Source: CAVVPY01 sp963750295
GTDB taxonomy: Bacteria; Actinomycetota; Actinomycetes; Mycobacteriales; Jatrophihabitantaceae
Assembly (NCBI GenBank): GCA_963750295.1
Contig: CAVVPY010000008.1
Coordinates: 1 to 64,000 of the forward strand
Reading direction: 5' to 3'
DNA length: 64,000 nucleotides
A program made the translations under genes and the position numbers. Of the stretch, positions 24,824-33,202 are shown piece after piece. Below the pieces are notes generated by a model. It did not search any database. It saw only the letters and a list, made by a program, of their open reading frames with translations, and had not been told where the DNA came from. Within the stretch, counting starts at the first letter, position 1. Each line of letters starts with the position of its first letter.

Positions 24824-25702
24824 TCAGTCGCGGACGGCAGCCGACGGGCTGTGCGCTGCGGCCAGGGATGCCAGCAGCCGGAGGCGTTCGGCCGACGGCG
24901 ATCCGGGTTCGGCGGTGTACACGAGCAGGACGAGCCCGGGTTCGGCGGTGATCGCGAGTTCTTCGTAGGCCAGCACGAGTTCGCCGACGTCGGGGTGGTG
25001 GAACCGCTTCGTGCCGGTGCCGTGGGTGCGGACGTTGTGTGCACCCCACAGCCTGCGGAACGTCTCGCTACGAGTCGACAGCTCGCCAACGAGGTCCTGC
25101 AGGCCGCGGTCGTGCGGGTCGCGTCCGGCCTCGGCGCGCATGACGTCGACGCACATCTGCGCGAACAGATCCCAGTCCGGATAGAACTCGTGCGAGGCCG
25201 GGTCCAGGAACTGGAACCGGGCCATGTTCGGCGTTCGTCCACCGTCACCGATCAGCTGCCGGTAGAAAACGCGGCCGAGGGCGTTGGTGGCCAGCAGGTC
25301 CTGCTGCTGGTTGCGCACGAACGCGACACCGTCGGTGATGGCGTCCAGCGCCCAGGTCAGGCTCGGCCGCGACACCGACACCCTCGTCGGCCGCTTGCGC
25401 GCCCGTCCGGACGTCGGGATGCCATCTGCGGCACGGGCGAGATCGAACAGATGGGCGCGTTCGGTGTCGTCGAGGTGCAGCGCCTCTGCGATCGCCTCGA
25501 GCACCGACGCTGACGCGCCGGCGATCGCGCCGCGTTCGAGCTTGGCGTAGTACTCGACGCTGACGCCGGCCAGCAGCGAAACCTCCGTGCGGCGCAGCCC
25601 AGCAACGCGACGATTTGCACCCGCGACGAGTCCTGCGTCGGCAGGCGTGAGTTTGGCCCGCCGCGACATCAGGAACTCGCGCACTTCGGCTCGGTTGTCC
25701 AC
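24824..25702 (-). CDS. XRE-family regulator with MmyB-like ligand domain
   Basis: A 292-residue protein. The HTH (RRVAGLRRTEVSLLAGVSVEYYAKLERG) is followed by a long C-terminal domain with SWALDAI-type helix (LTWALDAITDG), NPLGR-like NALGRVFYRQ and FHHPDVGELVLAYEELAI, the MmyB-like ligand-binding pattern common in actinobacterial regulators. Members often sit beside the oxidoreductase genes they control. GTG 25702 gives the usual N-terminus VDNRAEVREFLMSRR. It is divergent from the Bcr/CflA exporter, with a 102-base gap for shared control. Confidence 0.9.
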   Translation of the reverse strand: MDNRAEVREFLMSRRAKLTPADAGLVAGANRRVAGLRRTEVSLLAGVSVEYYAKLERGAIAGASASVLEAIAEALHLDDTERAHLFDLARAADGIPTSGRARKRPTRVSVSRPSLTWALDAITDGVAFVRNQQQDLLATNALGRVFYRQLIGDGGRTPNMARFQFLDPASHEFYPDWDLFAQMCVDVMRAEAGRDPHDRGLQDLVGELSTRSETFRRLWGAHNVRTHGTGTKRFHHPDVGELVLAYEELAITAEPGLVLLVYTAEPGSPSAERLRLLASLAAAHSPSAAVRD

Positions 25703-25804
25703 GGATCCGAGCCTAGGTCGGCCGCCGCCGACCCGGGGTGCCCTGCCAGTACACCCATCGGTAGAGACTCTGCCGCACCGGCGGTCGGCCGCAGGGTTGT
25801 TGGC

Positions 25805-27115
25805 ATGACGACGACGTACCTTCCGCCCGCACGTCCGGCACAGCCGCAGTCTCGCCGGTTCCTGCCCACGCTCCTGCTGCTGCTGACCGTCTTCGGACCG
25901 ATCTCGATGGATCTGTATCTGCCCGCCCTGCCTGCACTGACCACGGAGCTTGGCGCGGTCACCTCCGTCGCCCAGTTGACCGTTACCGCGTGCCTGATCG
26001 GTCTGGCGCTCGGGCAGTTGATCGCCGGTCCGGTGTCGGACCAGTTCGGGCGGCGTCGCGTGCTGCTGACCGGTGTCTTTGCGTACGTGGTCACGTCCGC
26101 GCTGTGTGCGGCCAGCCCGAGCATCGAGGCACTCATCGCCGCCCGCTTCGTGCAGGGTCTGGCCGGCGGCGTCGGCATCGTGATCGGACAGGCGGCCGGG
26201 CGCGACGTCTTCTCGGGCACGCAGCTGATGCGGTTCTACGGGCGGCTGACGGTCTTCGGTGGCCTCGCCGCCGTCATCGGTCCGCTGCTCGGCGGGCAGC
26301 TCAACACGTTCCTCAACTGGCGCGGCCTGTTCGCGTTCCTCGCTCTCGTCGGCGTGATCCTGCTCGCCGTCATCGCCCGCGCGTTCCCGGAGACCCTGCC
26401 CGCGCAGCGCCGCACGTCCGGCGGATTCACCCGGACCGTCTCCGACTTCCGGACACTCCTCGGCAACCGACGATTCCTCGGCGCGGTGCTCAATCAAGGG
26501 TTCCTGTACGCGGCCCTGTTCGCCTATCTCTCCGGCACGACGTACGTGCTGCAGGAGATCTACGGACTGTCCCCGCAGGCTTACGCCGCGGCGTTCGGAC
26601 TCAACTCCGCAGGGTTCATGGTGTCCGGCTTCCTCGCCGGCCGCGCCGCCGAGCGGTGGAGCGTTCCCGGCACTCTCGCGGTCGGCATCGCCGTCACCGG
26701 CGCCGGCGCGCTCGGCCTACTCGCCACCGGCCTCACCGCCGCCCCACTGCCGGTCGTGATCGTCTCCCTGTTCGCGCTCGCCAGTGGGGTTGCGATCAGC
26801 TCACCGCCCGCGACCACACTCGCGCTCGCCGACTGGCCCCAGATGGCCGGCACCGCCTCATCGCTACTCGGCATGATCCGCTTCGGCTTCGGCGCCATCT
26901 CTGCACCCCTGGTCGGCGTCGCCGGCGCCGCCACCGTCCTACCCCTCGGCACGGTTACCACGGTGTGCGTCGTCCTCGCCGCAGCTGCATTCACCGGCCT
27001 CGCCGCCCGACCTGCGCGTGGCACAGCCACCGCTGCCGTCGCGTCCGAGGCGGCCGCTGCGTGGATCCCGAGCCCGACGCGACATCCCGCTCTTTCGCTG
27101 CAGCCCTGTTCGTGA
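25805..27115 (+). CDS. Bcr/CflA-type multidrug MFS exporter
   Basis: A 436-residue, 12-helix transporter. The start MDLYLPALPALTTELG with the preceding FGPISMD is the Bcr/CflA signature, and motif A is SDQFGRRRVLL. It belongs to the DHA1 drug:H+ antiporters; substrate unknown. The last 20 residues (SPTRHPALSLQPCS) overlap the start of the next lipoprotein gene and look like run-out sequence. Confidence 0.9.
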   Translation: MTTTYLPPARPAQPQSRRFLPTLLLLLTVFGPISMDLYLPALPALTTELGAVTSVAQLTVTACLIGLALGQLIAGPVSDQFGRRRVLLTGVFAYVVTSALCAASPSIEALIAARFVQGLAGGVGIVIGQAAGRDVFSGTQLMRFYGRLTVFGGLAAVIGPLLGGQLNTFLNWRGLFAFLALVGVILLAVIARAFPETLPAQRRTSGGFTRTVSDFRTLLGNRRFLGAVLNQGFLYAALFAYLSGTTYVLQEIYGLSPQAYAAAFGLNSAGFMVSGFLAGRAAERWSVPGTLAVGIAVTGAGALGLLATGLTAAPLPVVIVSLFALASGVAISSPPATTLALADWPQMAGTASSLLGMIRFGFGAISAPLVGVAGAATVLPLGTVTTVCVVLAAAAFTGLAARPARGTATAAVASEAAAAWIPSPTRHPALSLQPCS

Positions 27116-27620
27116 TTGCTGCGGCGGTTCCGATCATCGCTGCCTGCACCTCACATGACACGCCACGCTCCAGTCCCGCCGCGAGAACACCGCACCCAAA
27201 GCCGAGACGGTGACCACTGCTCACCCGTCCTCGGCATCCGGGCCAACCGAGGAGAGTCCCTTGCGAATCGCGATCACAATCGACGGACACGCGTTCAACG
27301 CGATACTGACCGCAAGCCCAGCTAGCCGGGACCTGATCCAACAACTGCCACAAACGATCGAGATGCGGGACCACGGCAACGTCGAAAAGACCGGCCGACT
27401 GCGCAGAGCACTCTCTCTGCAGGGCCAACCTCGCGGAGCGGACCCCGCCATCGGCGACGTCGGGTACTACGCCCCGGGCCAGGACTTCGTCCTGTACTAC
27501 GGAGACCAGTCCTACTACAACGGAATCGTCGTTCTCGGTCGGCTGGAAAGCGACGCCGCCGAACGCCTCGCACGAATCGCAGGAAGTGTGACCGCCCACA
27601 TCCAACGCGGCAACGACTGA
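27061..27620 (+). pseudogene. Cyclophilin-like-fold lipoprotein, one frameshift
   Basis: From GTG 27061 a lipoprotein signal is visible (SFAAALFVIAAAVPIIAAC, lipobox Cys at about residue 29). Near 27199 one base seems missing; correcting it joins the signal to a 115-residue domain in the frame used from GTG 27210: LRIAITIDGHAFNAILTASP, DPAIGDVGYYAPGQDFVLYY and NGIVVLGRLE. This is the small cyclophilin-like fold (PF18050 type), function unknown. If the gap is real, a cytoplasmic form starting at GTG 27210 might still be made. It overlaps the 3' end of the MFS gene. Confidence 0.65.
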
Positions 27621-27676
27621 TTATCGCGGCGGCTCTATGGCACTCGCGGCTGCGGCCACACCCCGAAGCCCCTTGG

Positions 27677-27723
27677 AAGTGTGTGATGTGCCGTCAGGTA
27701 GCTGACGGGACACGATCACACAC
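27677..27723. repeat. Inverted repeat related to the left cassette repeat
   Basis: AGTGTGTGATGTGCCGTCAG and, after a short centre, CTGACGGGACACGATCACAC form an imperfect inverted repeat. Its right arm is nearly the same as 20908-20930. It lies between the cyclophilin-like gene and tmRNA, in the 215-base gap that otherwise shows no gene. Confidence 0.65.
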
Positions 27724-27835
27724 CGACTCATTTCGCCGATGACCACGAGGAAATCGACACAGACCAACACCAAGCACTCGACTGGCGGCTGGTCTTCCAA
27801 CACGAGGTTGTGATGACCAGCCGTCAGCCGCCGAG

Positions 27836-28206
27836 TGGAGGTGGCGGGAATCGAACCCGCGTCCTCCGTCGCTTCAGCAGGGCTTCTCCGGGCGCAGTGT
27901 GTGTTGTCCTTACTCGGCCCCACCGGTCATTCACACAAGCCGGTGCGACGGGCCCAGTCGCTGTGAGTTGTCCCGTCCTCCCCCGCGACCGGCGAGGACG
28001 GTGAGCCACCTAGCTGATGCCAGGAACCGGGCCGGCGGCGTGCCCGGGCTGACAGATCCGCTTCGCTACTTAGGCAGCGAGAGCGAGATCGGCGCGACTT
28101 GTGTCGGCGCTTATTTTTTGTGCATCGCTTTTTTAACGAGGTCAGCAATGCAATCCTCGGCCCGCTTCCCCTGCCTCGACGTCCGGAGTCGAGACCATTC
28201 ACCCCC
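27836..28206 (-). ncRNA. ssrA: tmRNA
   Basis: About 371 bases. The 5' end GGGGGTGAATGGTCTCGAC pairs with 3' CACCTCC, and the T arm is GGGTTCGATTCCC. The tag frame at 28070-28108 reads GCC GAC ACA AGT ... TAA, encoding ADTSRADLALAA, a normal actinobacterial proteolysis tag. It rescues ribosomes stalled on broken messages together with SmpB. CCA is not encoded. An accessory segment ends at its 3' side, and tmRNA 3' ends are frequent integration sites. Confidence 0.95.
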
Positions 28207-28255
28207 TGGTCGGTAACCGCCCAAGCCTAGCCGAGGACGCCGAGATCGGCGCGAC

Positions 28256-29125
28256 TCAGCAACCGAGCAGGCGCGCGCCGTTGTGCCAGCAGACCGCGCG
28301 CAGCCAGTCCTCGCCGAGATCGAAGCGCTCCAGCGCGTCCAATTGGGTGGCGTAGGTGTACGGGATGTTCGGGAAGTCGGTGCCGAGCACGATCCGGTCG
28401 CGGTGCTCGCCGAAGCGCGCGATCACCTCGGCGGACATCGGCGCCAGCCGGTCCATGAACTCCGTCCCGACCATCGTCGTGTCGATGTGCACGTTCGGGT
28501 ACCGGTCGACGAGATCGAGATGGCCCGCGTAGTCGGGCGCACCGGCATGCGCGATCACCGCGGTCAGCGTCGGGTGCACGGCGAGGACGTCGGCGAACGG
28601 GCCCACCCCGGTGTGCCTGCCCGGCACCGGGCCGTCCCCGCAGTGCACGACCACCGGCACCCCGGCATCGGCGAGCCGGCCCCATACCGGACGCAGCAGC
28701 GCGTCGCGCGGGTCGAAACCGCCGACCTGCAGATGCACCTTGAACACCCGCGTCCCCGCCTCGAGAGCGGCACGGACGTAGGCGTCGGCCGAGGGCTCGG
28801 GGAAGAACGTGCCGGTCGGCACGCAGTCAGGCGTCGCCGCGGCGAACTCGCGCGCCCACTCGGACAGCCAGGCCGCCATGTCGGCCTTGTGGGGGTAGAC
28901 GAGCGCGGTGAACCGGCGCACGCCGAGCCGGCGCAGGATCGCCACCCGCTCGTCGTCCGAGCCGCGGTACTGAATCGGCCAGGGCGTCCGGTAGTGCGTT
29001 TCGGCCTCGTCGAAGTACCGCCACACCGCGTCCATCACCGGCTTGGGCAGGAAGTGCGTGTGGATGTCGATCAGGCCGGGGAGCCCGAGGGCCGCCCACC
29101 ACGCCGGGACGTCGCCGTCCTGCAC
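28256..29125 (-). CDS. Amidohydrolase-2 family metal-dependent hydrolase
   Basis: A 289-residue TIM-barrel hydrolase. Metal ligands are visible: HTHF in LIDIHTHFLPKP (residues 20-23), His in VVVHCGDG, His in AVIAHAGAPDY and Asp in VLGTDFPNIPY. The family hydrolyses or decarboxylates cyclic and aromatic acids; substrate unknown. The GTG start shares one base with the smpB stop (TAGTG), so it is coupled to smpB, with tmRNA next downstream. Confidence 0.9.
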   Translation of the reverse strand: MQDGDVPAWWAALGLPGLIDIHTHFLPKPVMDAVWRYFDEAETHYRTPWPIQYRGSDDERVAILRRLGVRRFTALVYPHKADMAAWLSEWAREFAAATPDCVPTGTFFPEPSADAYVRAALEAGTRVFKVHLQVGGFDPRDALLRPVWGRLADAGVPVVVHCGDGPVPGRHTGVGPFADVLAVHPTLTAVIAHAGAPDYAGHLDLVDRYPNVHIDTTMVGTEFMDRLAPMSAEVIARFGEHRDRIVLGTDFPNIPYTYATQLDALERFDLGEDWLRAVCWHNGARLLGC

Positions 29126-29610
29126 TACATGCCCTTGTTACGGCGGCCGAGTGCGCGGCGCACCTCTCGGTCGGCGTCGCGGCGCGCGAGATCCTGACGC
29201 TTGTCGTAGGACTTCTTGCCCCGGGCGAGGGCGAGTTCGACCTTGACCTTGCCCTCGGAGAAGTACAGCGCGAGCGGGACGATCGTCAGCCCGCTCTCTT
29301 TCGTCTTGCCGATCAGCCGGTCGATCTCGGCGCGGTGCAGCAGCAGCTTGCGGGTCCGGCGCGGTTCGTGGTTGGTCCAGCTGCCCATCTCGTACTCAGG
29401 GATGTGGACGTTGCGCAGGTACATCTCGCCGTCGTCGATCGTGGCGAAGCCGTCCACGAGCGAGGCCCGCCCCAGGCGCAGCGACTTGACCTCGGTGCCC
29501 ATCAGCACCAGCCCGGCCTCCCACGTGTCGAGGATCGCGTAGTCGTGCCGCGCCTTACGGTTCTGGGCGATCATCTTGCGCCCGGCAGGCCGGTTGCTCG
29601 TGGTCGCCAC
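29125..29610 (-). CDS. smpB: SsrA-binding protein SmpB
   Basis: A 161-residue SmpB. Signature segments: IAQNRKARHDYAILDTWEAG, LMGTEVKSLR, PEYEMGSWTNHEPRRTRKLLL and the basic tail GKKSYDKRQDLARRDADREV. It binds tmRNA and brings it to stalled ribosomes. GTG 29610 gives the usual N-terminus (MATTSNRPAGRK). It lies two bases after ftsX and just upstream of ssrA, the expected gene order. Confidence 0.96.
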   Translation of the reverse strand: MATTSNRPAGRKMIAQNRKARHDYAILDTWEAGLVLMGTEVKSLRLGRASLVDGFATIDDGEMYLRNVHIPEYEMGSWTNHEPRRTRKLLLHRAEIDRLIGKTKESGLTIVPLALYFSEGKVKVELALARGKKSYDKRQDLARRDADREVRRALGRRNKGM

Positions 29611-29612
29611 GG

Positions 29613-30578
29613 CTACAACCGTACGTAGAGCCGCAACGTCGCAAACGCAGTGAGCGCCGAGAGCACGACCCCGACGATCAGGCTGGCACCCCCGGCGACC
29701 AGGATGTCGTTCGCGCCGAGGTTCGGGATCACGCCGGTCTTGGTCTGGCCGGCGAAGACATTGTCGAGGACGAAGTGCTTGCCGAAGGCGATGAAGCCGA
29801 TCGCGACCAGGCCCCCGATGAGCGTCGCAATGATCGTCTCGAGCATGAACGGCAACTCGGTCATCCAGCGCGAGGCACCGACCAGGCGCATGATGCTCGT
29901 CTCGTTGCGGCGCTGTGCCGCCGCCACCTGGATCGTGTTCGCGATCAGCAGGATGGACGCGATCAGCACGACGACCGCGATCACGATCGAGAGCAGTTGC
30001 ACGCTGTCGATGAGATTGAGCAGCGTCTTGATCGTCTGGATCTGGTTGTTGACCTGGTCGACACCGGCCTGGGTCACGTACTTGGCCGCGAACACGTCGT
30101 AGTCGTTCTGGACGTCGTTGAGCTTGACCGTGAACGACGCCGGGAAGTCGCCGATCTTCAGGAACTGCGCGATGGCCGGCTGCTGGCGCTTGGCCAGGTC
30201 GAGCGCCTTGCGCTGCGAGATGTAGCTGAACGAGGCGACCAGCGGGTCGTTGCGCAGGCTCTGCTCGATCGTCGCCGTCTGAGAAGCGGAGGTGACCTGG
30301 CCCTTGGCACAGGTGACCGTCCGTCCCGGCCGGCCTTCCTTCTGGCTCAGTTGGTTGGACGAGGTCTGCTGGTCGTAGGCGATGTTCGTGCACAGGTAGA
30401 CCTGGACGTTGATCTTGTCCTCGTAGGTCGTGCGGAACTTGCCGATCTCCGTGCGCGCCAGGATTGCGGCGCCAACGAAACCGAGCGCGATCGCGGTGCT
30501 CAGGATGAGCGCAACGGTCATCGCGGCGTTGCGCCGGATGCCGGTCGCTACGCCGGACAGGACGAAGTTGGCGCGCAT
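29613..30578 (-). CDS. ftsX: Cell-division ABC permease FtsX
   Basis: A 321-residue protein: an N-terminal cytoplasmic start, helix 1 (AMTVALILSTAIALGFVGAAI), a large extracellular domain of about 130 residues with Cys pairs, then three C-terminal helices and the motif ETSIMRLVGASRWM. With FtsE it transmits a signal to peptidoglycan hydrolases (RipC in mycobacteria). The ATG is 34 bases after ftsE. Confidence 0.95.
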   Translation of the reverse strand: MRANFVLSGVATGIRRNAAMTVALILSTAIALGFVGAAILARTEIGKFRTTYEDKINVQVYLCTNIAYDQQTSSNQLSQKEGRPGRTVTCAKGQVTSASQTATIEQSLRNDPLVASFSYISQRKALDLAKRQQPAIAQFLKIGDFPASFTVKLNDVQNDYDVFAAKYVTQAGVDQVNNQIQTIKTLLNLIDSVQLLSIVIAVVVLIASILLIANTIQVAAAQRRNETSIMRLVGASRWMTELPFMLETIIATLIGGLVAIGFIAFGKHFVLDNVFAGQTKTGVIPNLGANDILVAGGASLIVGVVLSALTAFATLRLYVRL

Positions 30579-30612
30579 GGATTCCTTTGGTTGTGGTGCG
30601 GTGGGGGAGGTG

Positions 30613-31302
30613 TCAGCGTCCGACGCCGTAGACGCCGCGGGACTGGTCGCGGACGACCTTGCCGAGGTCGAGTTCGATGACCCTGCGGCGCATCGCGTCG
30701 ACGATGTTGTTGTCGTGCGTGGCCATCACGACCGTCGTGCCGGTGCGGTTGATGCGCTCGAGCAGGCTCATGATGCCCTGGCTGGTGTCGGGGTCGAGGT
30801 TGCCGGTGGGCTCGTCGGCGAGCAGGACGAGCGGGCGGTTGACGAACGCGCGGGCGATCGCCACCCGTTGCTGCTCGCCGCCCGACAACTCGTGCGGCAG
30901 CCGCTGCGCCTTGCCGGTCAGCCCGACCAGGTCGAGGACCTCGGGAACGGTGCGCCGGATCGACTTCGGGGACTTGTTGATGACCTCGAGGGCGAACGAG
31001 ACGTTCTCGTACACGGTCTTCTTGGGCAGCAGGCGGAAGTCCTGGAAGACGCACCCGATCTTGCGGCGCAGGTCGGGCACCTTGCGCTTGGGCAGCTTGT
31101 TCAGATTGCGACCGTCGACAGTCACCACGCCGCCGTCCGCGGCCTCCTCGCGCAGCAGCAGGCGCAGCACCGTGGTCTTGCCCGAACCCGACTGCCCGAT
31201 CAGGAACACGAACTCGCCCTTGGCGATGTTCATCGACACCGTGTCCAGCGCCGGACGTGCACCGGCCGGGTAGATCTTGGAGACGTTCTCGAGCCGGATC
31301 AC
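30613..31302 (-). CDS. ftsE: Cell-division ATPase FtsE
   Basis: A 229-residue ABC ATPase. Walker A is GQSGSGKT (residues 36-43), the signature motif is ELSGGEQQRVAIARAF, Walker B is LVLLADEPTGNLD, and the switch is THDNNIVD. Length matches FtsE. GTG 31302 gives MIRLENVSKIYPAG; the longer open frame upstream is not FtsE-like. It partners FtsX in the next gene. Confidence 0.95.
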   Translation of the reverse strand: MIRLENVSKIYPAGARPALDTVSMNIAKGEFVFLIGQSGSGKTTVLRLLLREEAADGGVVTVDGRNLNKLPKRKVPDLRRKIGCVFQDFRLLPKKTVYENVSFALEVINKSPKSIRRTVPEVLDLVGLTGKAQRLPHELSGGEQQRVAIARAFVNRPLVLLADEPTGNLDPDTSQGIMSLLERINRTGTTVVMATHDNNIVDAMRRRVIELDLGKVVRDQSRGVYGVGR

Positions 31303-31430
31303 GGAGCCGAAGTTTACGTGACCGTTATGAAGGAATGGCCAAGCGCCCGACCCCGGGCGTGTCTGTTCCGGGCGAATCGGACATAACCTGTCGTAGCCGG
31401 TTGCTAGCGTCACCAGACGTGGAAACGCCG

Positions 31431-32405
31431 ATGACCGACGCCGCACCGGCGCACCCGACCCGCATCACCGGCGACCCGCTGATCACCGCAACCGGCCTGA
31501 CCAAGGACTTCGGGACGTTCCGCGCAGTCGACGCCGTGGACTTCGAGGTGCAGCGGGGCGAGGCGTTCGGCTTTCTCGGCCCCAACGGTGCGGGCAAGAG
31601 TTCGACGATGCGGATGATCGGCTGCGTCGCGCCGATCACCGCCGGGACGCTGCGCATCCTGGGCATGGACCCGGTGACGCAGGGGCCGCAGATCCGCGCT
31701 CGGCTGGGCGTGGTCCCCCAGCAGGACACCCTCGACACCGAACTCACCGTCCGCGAGAACCTCTACATCTACGGACGCTATTTCGGCCTGTCCCGGGCCG
31801 AACTGCTGCCCCGCGTGGACGAACTGCTCGAGTTCGCGCAGCTCACCGATCGTGCGAAGTCCAAGGTCGACCCGCTCTCGGGCGGCATGAAGCGCCGGCT
31901 CACCATTGCGCGGTCGCTGATCAACCAGCCCGAGATCCTGCTGCTCGACGAGCCGACGACCGGTCTCGACCCGCAGGCCCGGCACGTCCTGTGGGATCGG
32001 CTGTACCGGCTCAAGCAGGACGGCGTCACCCTCGTCCTCACCACCCACTACATGGACGAGGCCGAGCAACTGTGCGACCGGCTCGTGGTGATGGACGGCG
32101 GCCGGATCGTCGCCGAGGGCTCACCGCGGCGGCTGATCGCTGACCACTCGACCCGCGAGGTCGCCGAGTTGCGCTTCCCGCCCGGCTGCAACGCCGAGGC
32201 CGCGCGCCAACTCGCCCAGGTCATCACCGGCGACCGCGAGCGCATCGAGGAACTGCCCGACCGCGTGCTGCTCTACGTCGCCGACGGCGAGGGGGCGCTC
32301 ACCCGCTCGCACGAGATCGGCCTGCAGCCGGTGTCCTCGCTCGTGCGGCGCAGCACCCTCGAGGACGTGTTCCTGCGCCTGACCGGCCGGAGCCTGATCG
32401 ACTGA
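31431..32405 (+). CDS. ABC exporter ATPase (DrrA/NodI type)
   Basis: A 324-residue ATPase. Walker A GPNGAGKSS (residues 50-58), signature LSGGMKRRLTIARSL, Walker B ILLLDEPTTGLD and switch His in LTTHYMDEAEQLCDRL. The C-terminal extension with LEDVFLRLTGRSL is typical of the DrrA/NodI group. It should power two ABC-2 permeases encoded downstream with coupled starts. GTG 31419 is an alternative start. It is divergent from ftsE, so this exporter looks inserted into the ftsEX-prfB neighbourhood. Confidence 0.93.
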   Translation: MTDAAPAHPTRITGDPLITATGLTKDFGTFRAVDAVDFEVQRGEAFGFLGPNGAGKSSTMRMIGCVAPITAGTLRILGMDPVTQGPQIRARLGVVPQQDTLDTELTVRENLYIYGRYFGLSRAELLPRVDELLEFAQLTDRAKSKVDPLSGGMKRRLTIARSLINQPEILLLDEPTTGLDPQARHVLWDRLYRLKQDGVTLVLTTHYMDEAEQLCDRLVVMDGGRIVAEGSPRRLIADHSTREVAELRFPPGCNAEAARQLAQVITGDRERIEELPDRVLLYVADGEGALTRSHEIGLQPVSSLVRRSTLEDVFLRLTGRSLID

Positions 32406-33202
32406 TGAGTCTCGTCGGCGCCTCGCGGCCGAGCCTCGTCTCGGTCATCCAGTTCAACCTGTACGCGGCGCGAGCCTTCGCGGTGAGCATCGTCATCGTC
32501 GGCCTGCTGACCCCGCTGCTCTACGTGCTCGCCCTCGGCGTCGGGCTCGGCTCGGTGATCGACAGCGGAGGGAAGGCGTTCGGCGTCGACTACATCGTCT
32601 TCGTCGCCCCGGCCTTCCTCACCGCCGCCGCATTACAGATCGCGGCGACCGAGGCGAGCTTCCCGGTGATGGCCGGGTTCAAGTGGCAGCGCACCTTCCA
32701 CGGCATGGCCTCGACCCCGCTCACCAGCAACCAGATCGCCGACGGCCACCTGCTCTGGGTCACCCTGCGCGTGCTCGTGAACGCCTCGATCTACCTGGCG
32801 ATCATGGCAAGCTTCGGCGGGACGGCCCGCTGGCAGATCGTGTTCGCCGTCCCCGTCGCGACGCTGACCGGCGCCGCGTTCGCCGCCCCGGTGATGGCGG
32901 TCGCCGCGACAGTCACCGCCGAGGGCCAGGCGTTCAACATCCTGTTCCGCTTCGTCGTGACGCCGATGTTCCTGTTCGCCGGCACGTTCTACCCGGTGAC
33001 CCGGTTGCCGGAATGGGGACGGTGGCTGGCCTACAGCTCACCGCTGTGGCACGGCACCGAACTGGCCCGCGACGCGGGTATCGGGGGGCTCAGCGCCGCC
33101 CAAGTGCTCGGGCATCTCGCCTACCTGGTCGGTCTGCTCGTCGTCGGCATCGCGCTCGCCCGGTGGCGTTTCCGCGTACGGCTGTCGCGGGGCGCGTCAT
33201 GA
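32405..33202 (+). CDS. ABC-2 type permease 1
   Basis: A 265-residue permease with six membrane helices in the ABC-2 pattern, including FRFVVTPMFLFAGTFYPVTRLP and the C-terminal segment LAYSSPLWHGTELARD. Its ATG shares one base with the ATPase stop (TGATG), so subunits are made in step. The exported compound is unknown. Confidence 0.9.
   Translation: MSLVGASRPSLVSVIQFNLYAARAFAVSIVIVGLLTPLLYVLALGVGLGSVIDSGGKAFGVDYIVFVAPAFLTAAALQIAATEASFPVMAGFKWQRTFHGMASTPLTSNQIADGHLLWVTLRVLVNASIYLAIMASFGGTARWQIVFAVPVATLTGAAFAAPVMAVAATVTAEGQAFNILFRFVVTPMFLFAGTFYPVTRLPEWGRWLAYSSPLWHGTELARDAGIGGLSAAQVLGHLAYLVGLLVVGIALARWRFRVRLSRGAS

Noticed and set aside
4855..28206. Direct copies of the tRNA-Ala or tmRNA 3' ends within the window as second attachment sites
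   Set aside because: I looked for repeats of GACTCGAACCCCTGAC and GGGAATCGAACCCGCG and saw none elsewhere in the window.
32683..33198. Open frame upstream of permease 2 in the same frame
   Set aside because: This is the shifted reading of permease 1; the true start is ATG 33199, which overlaps the stop of permease 1.
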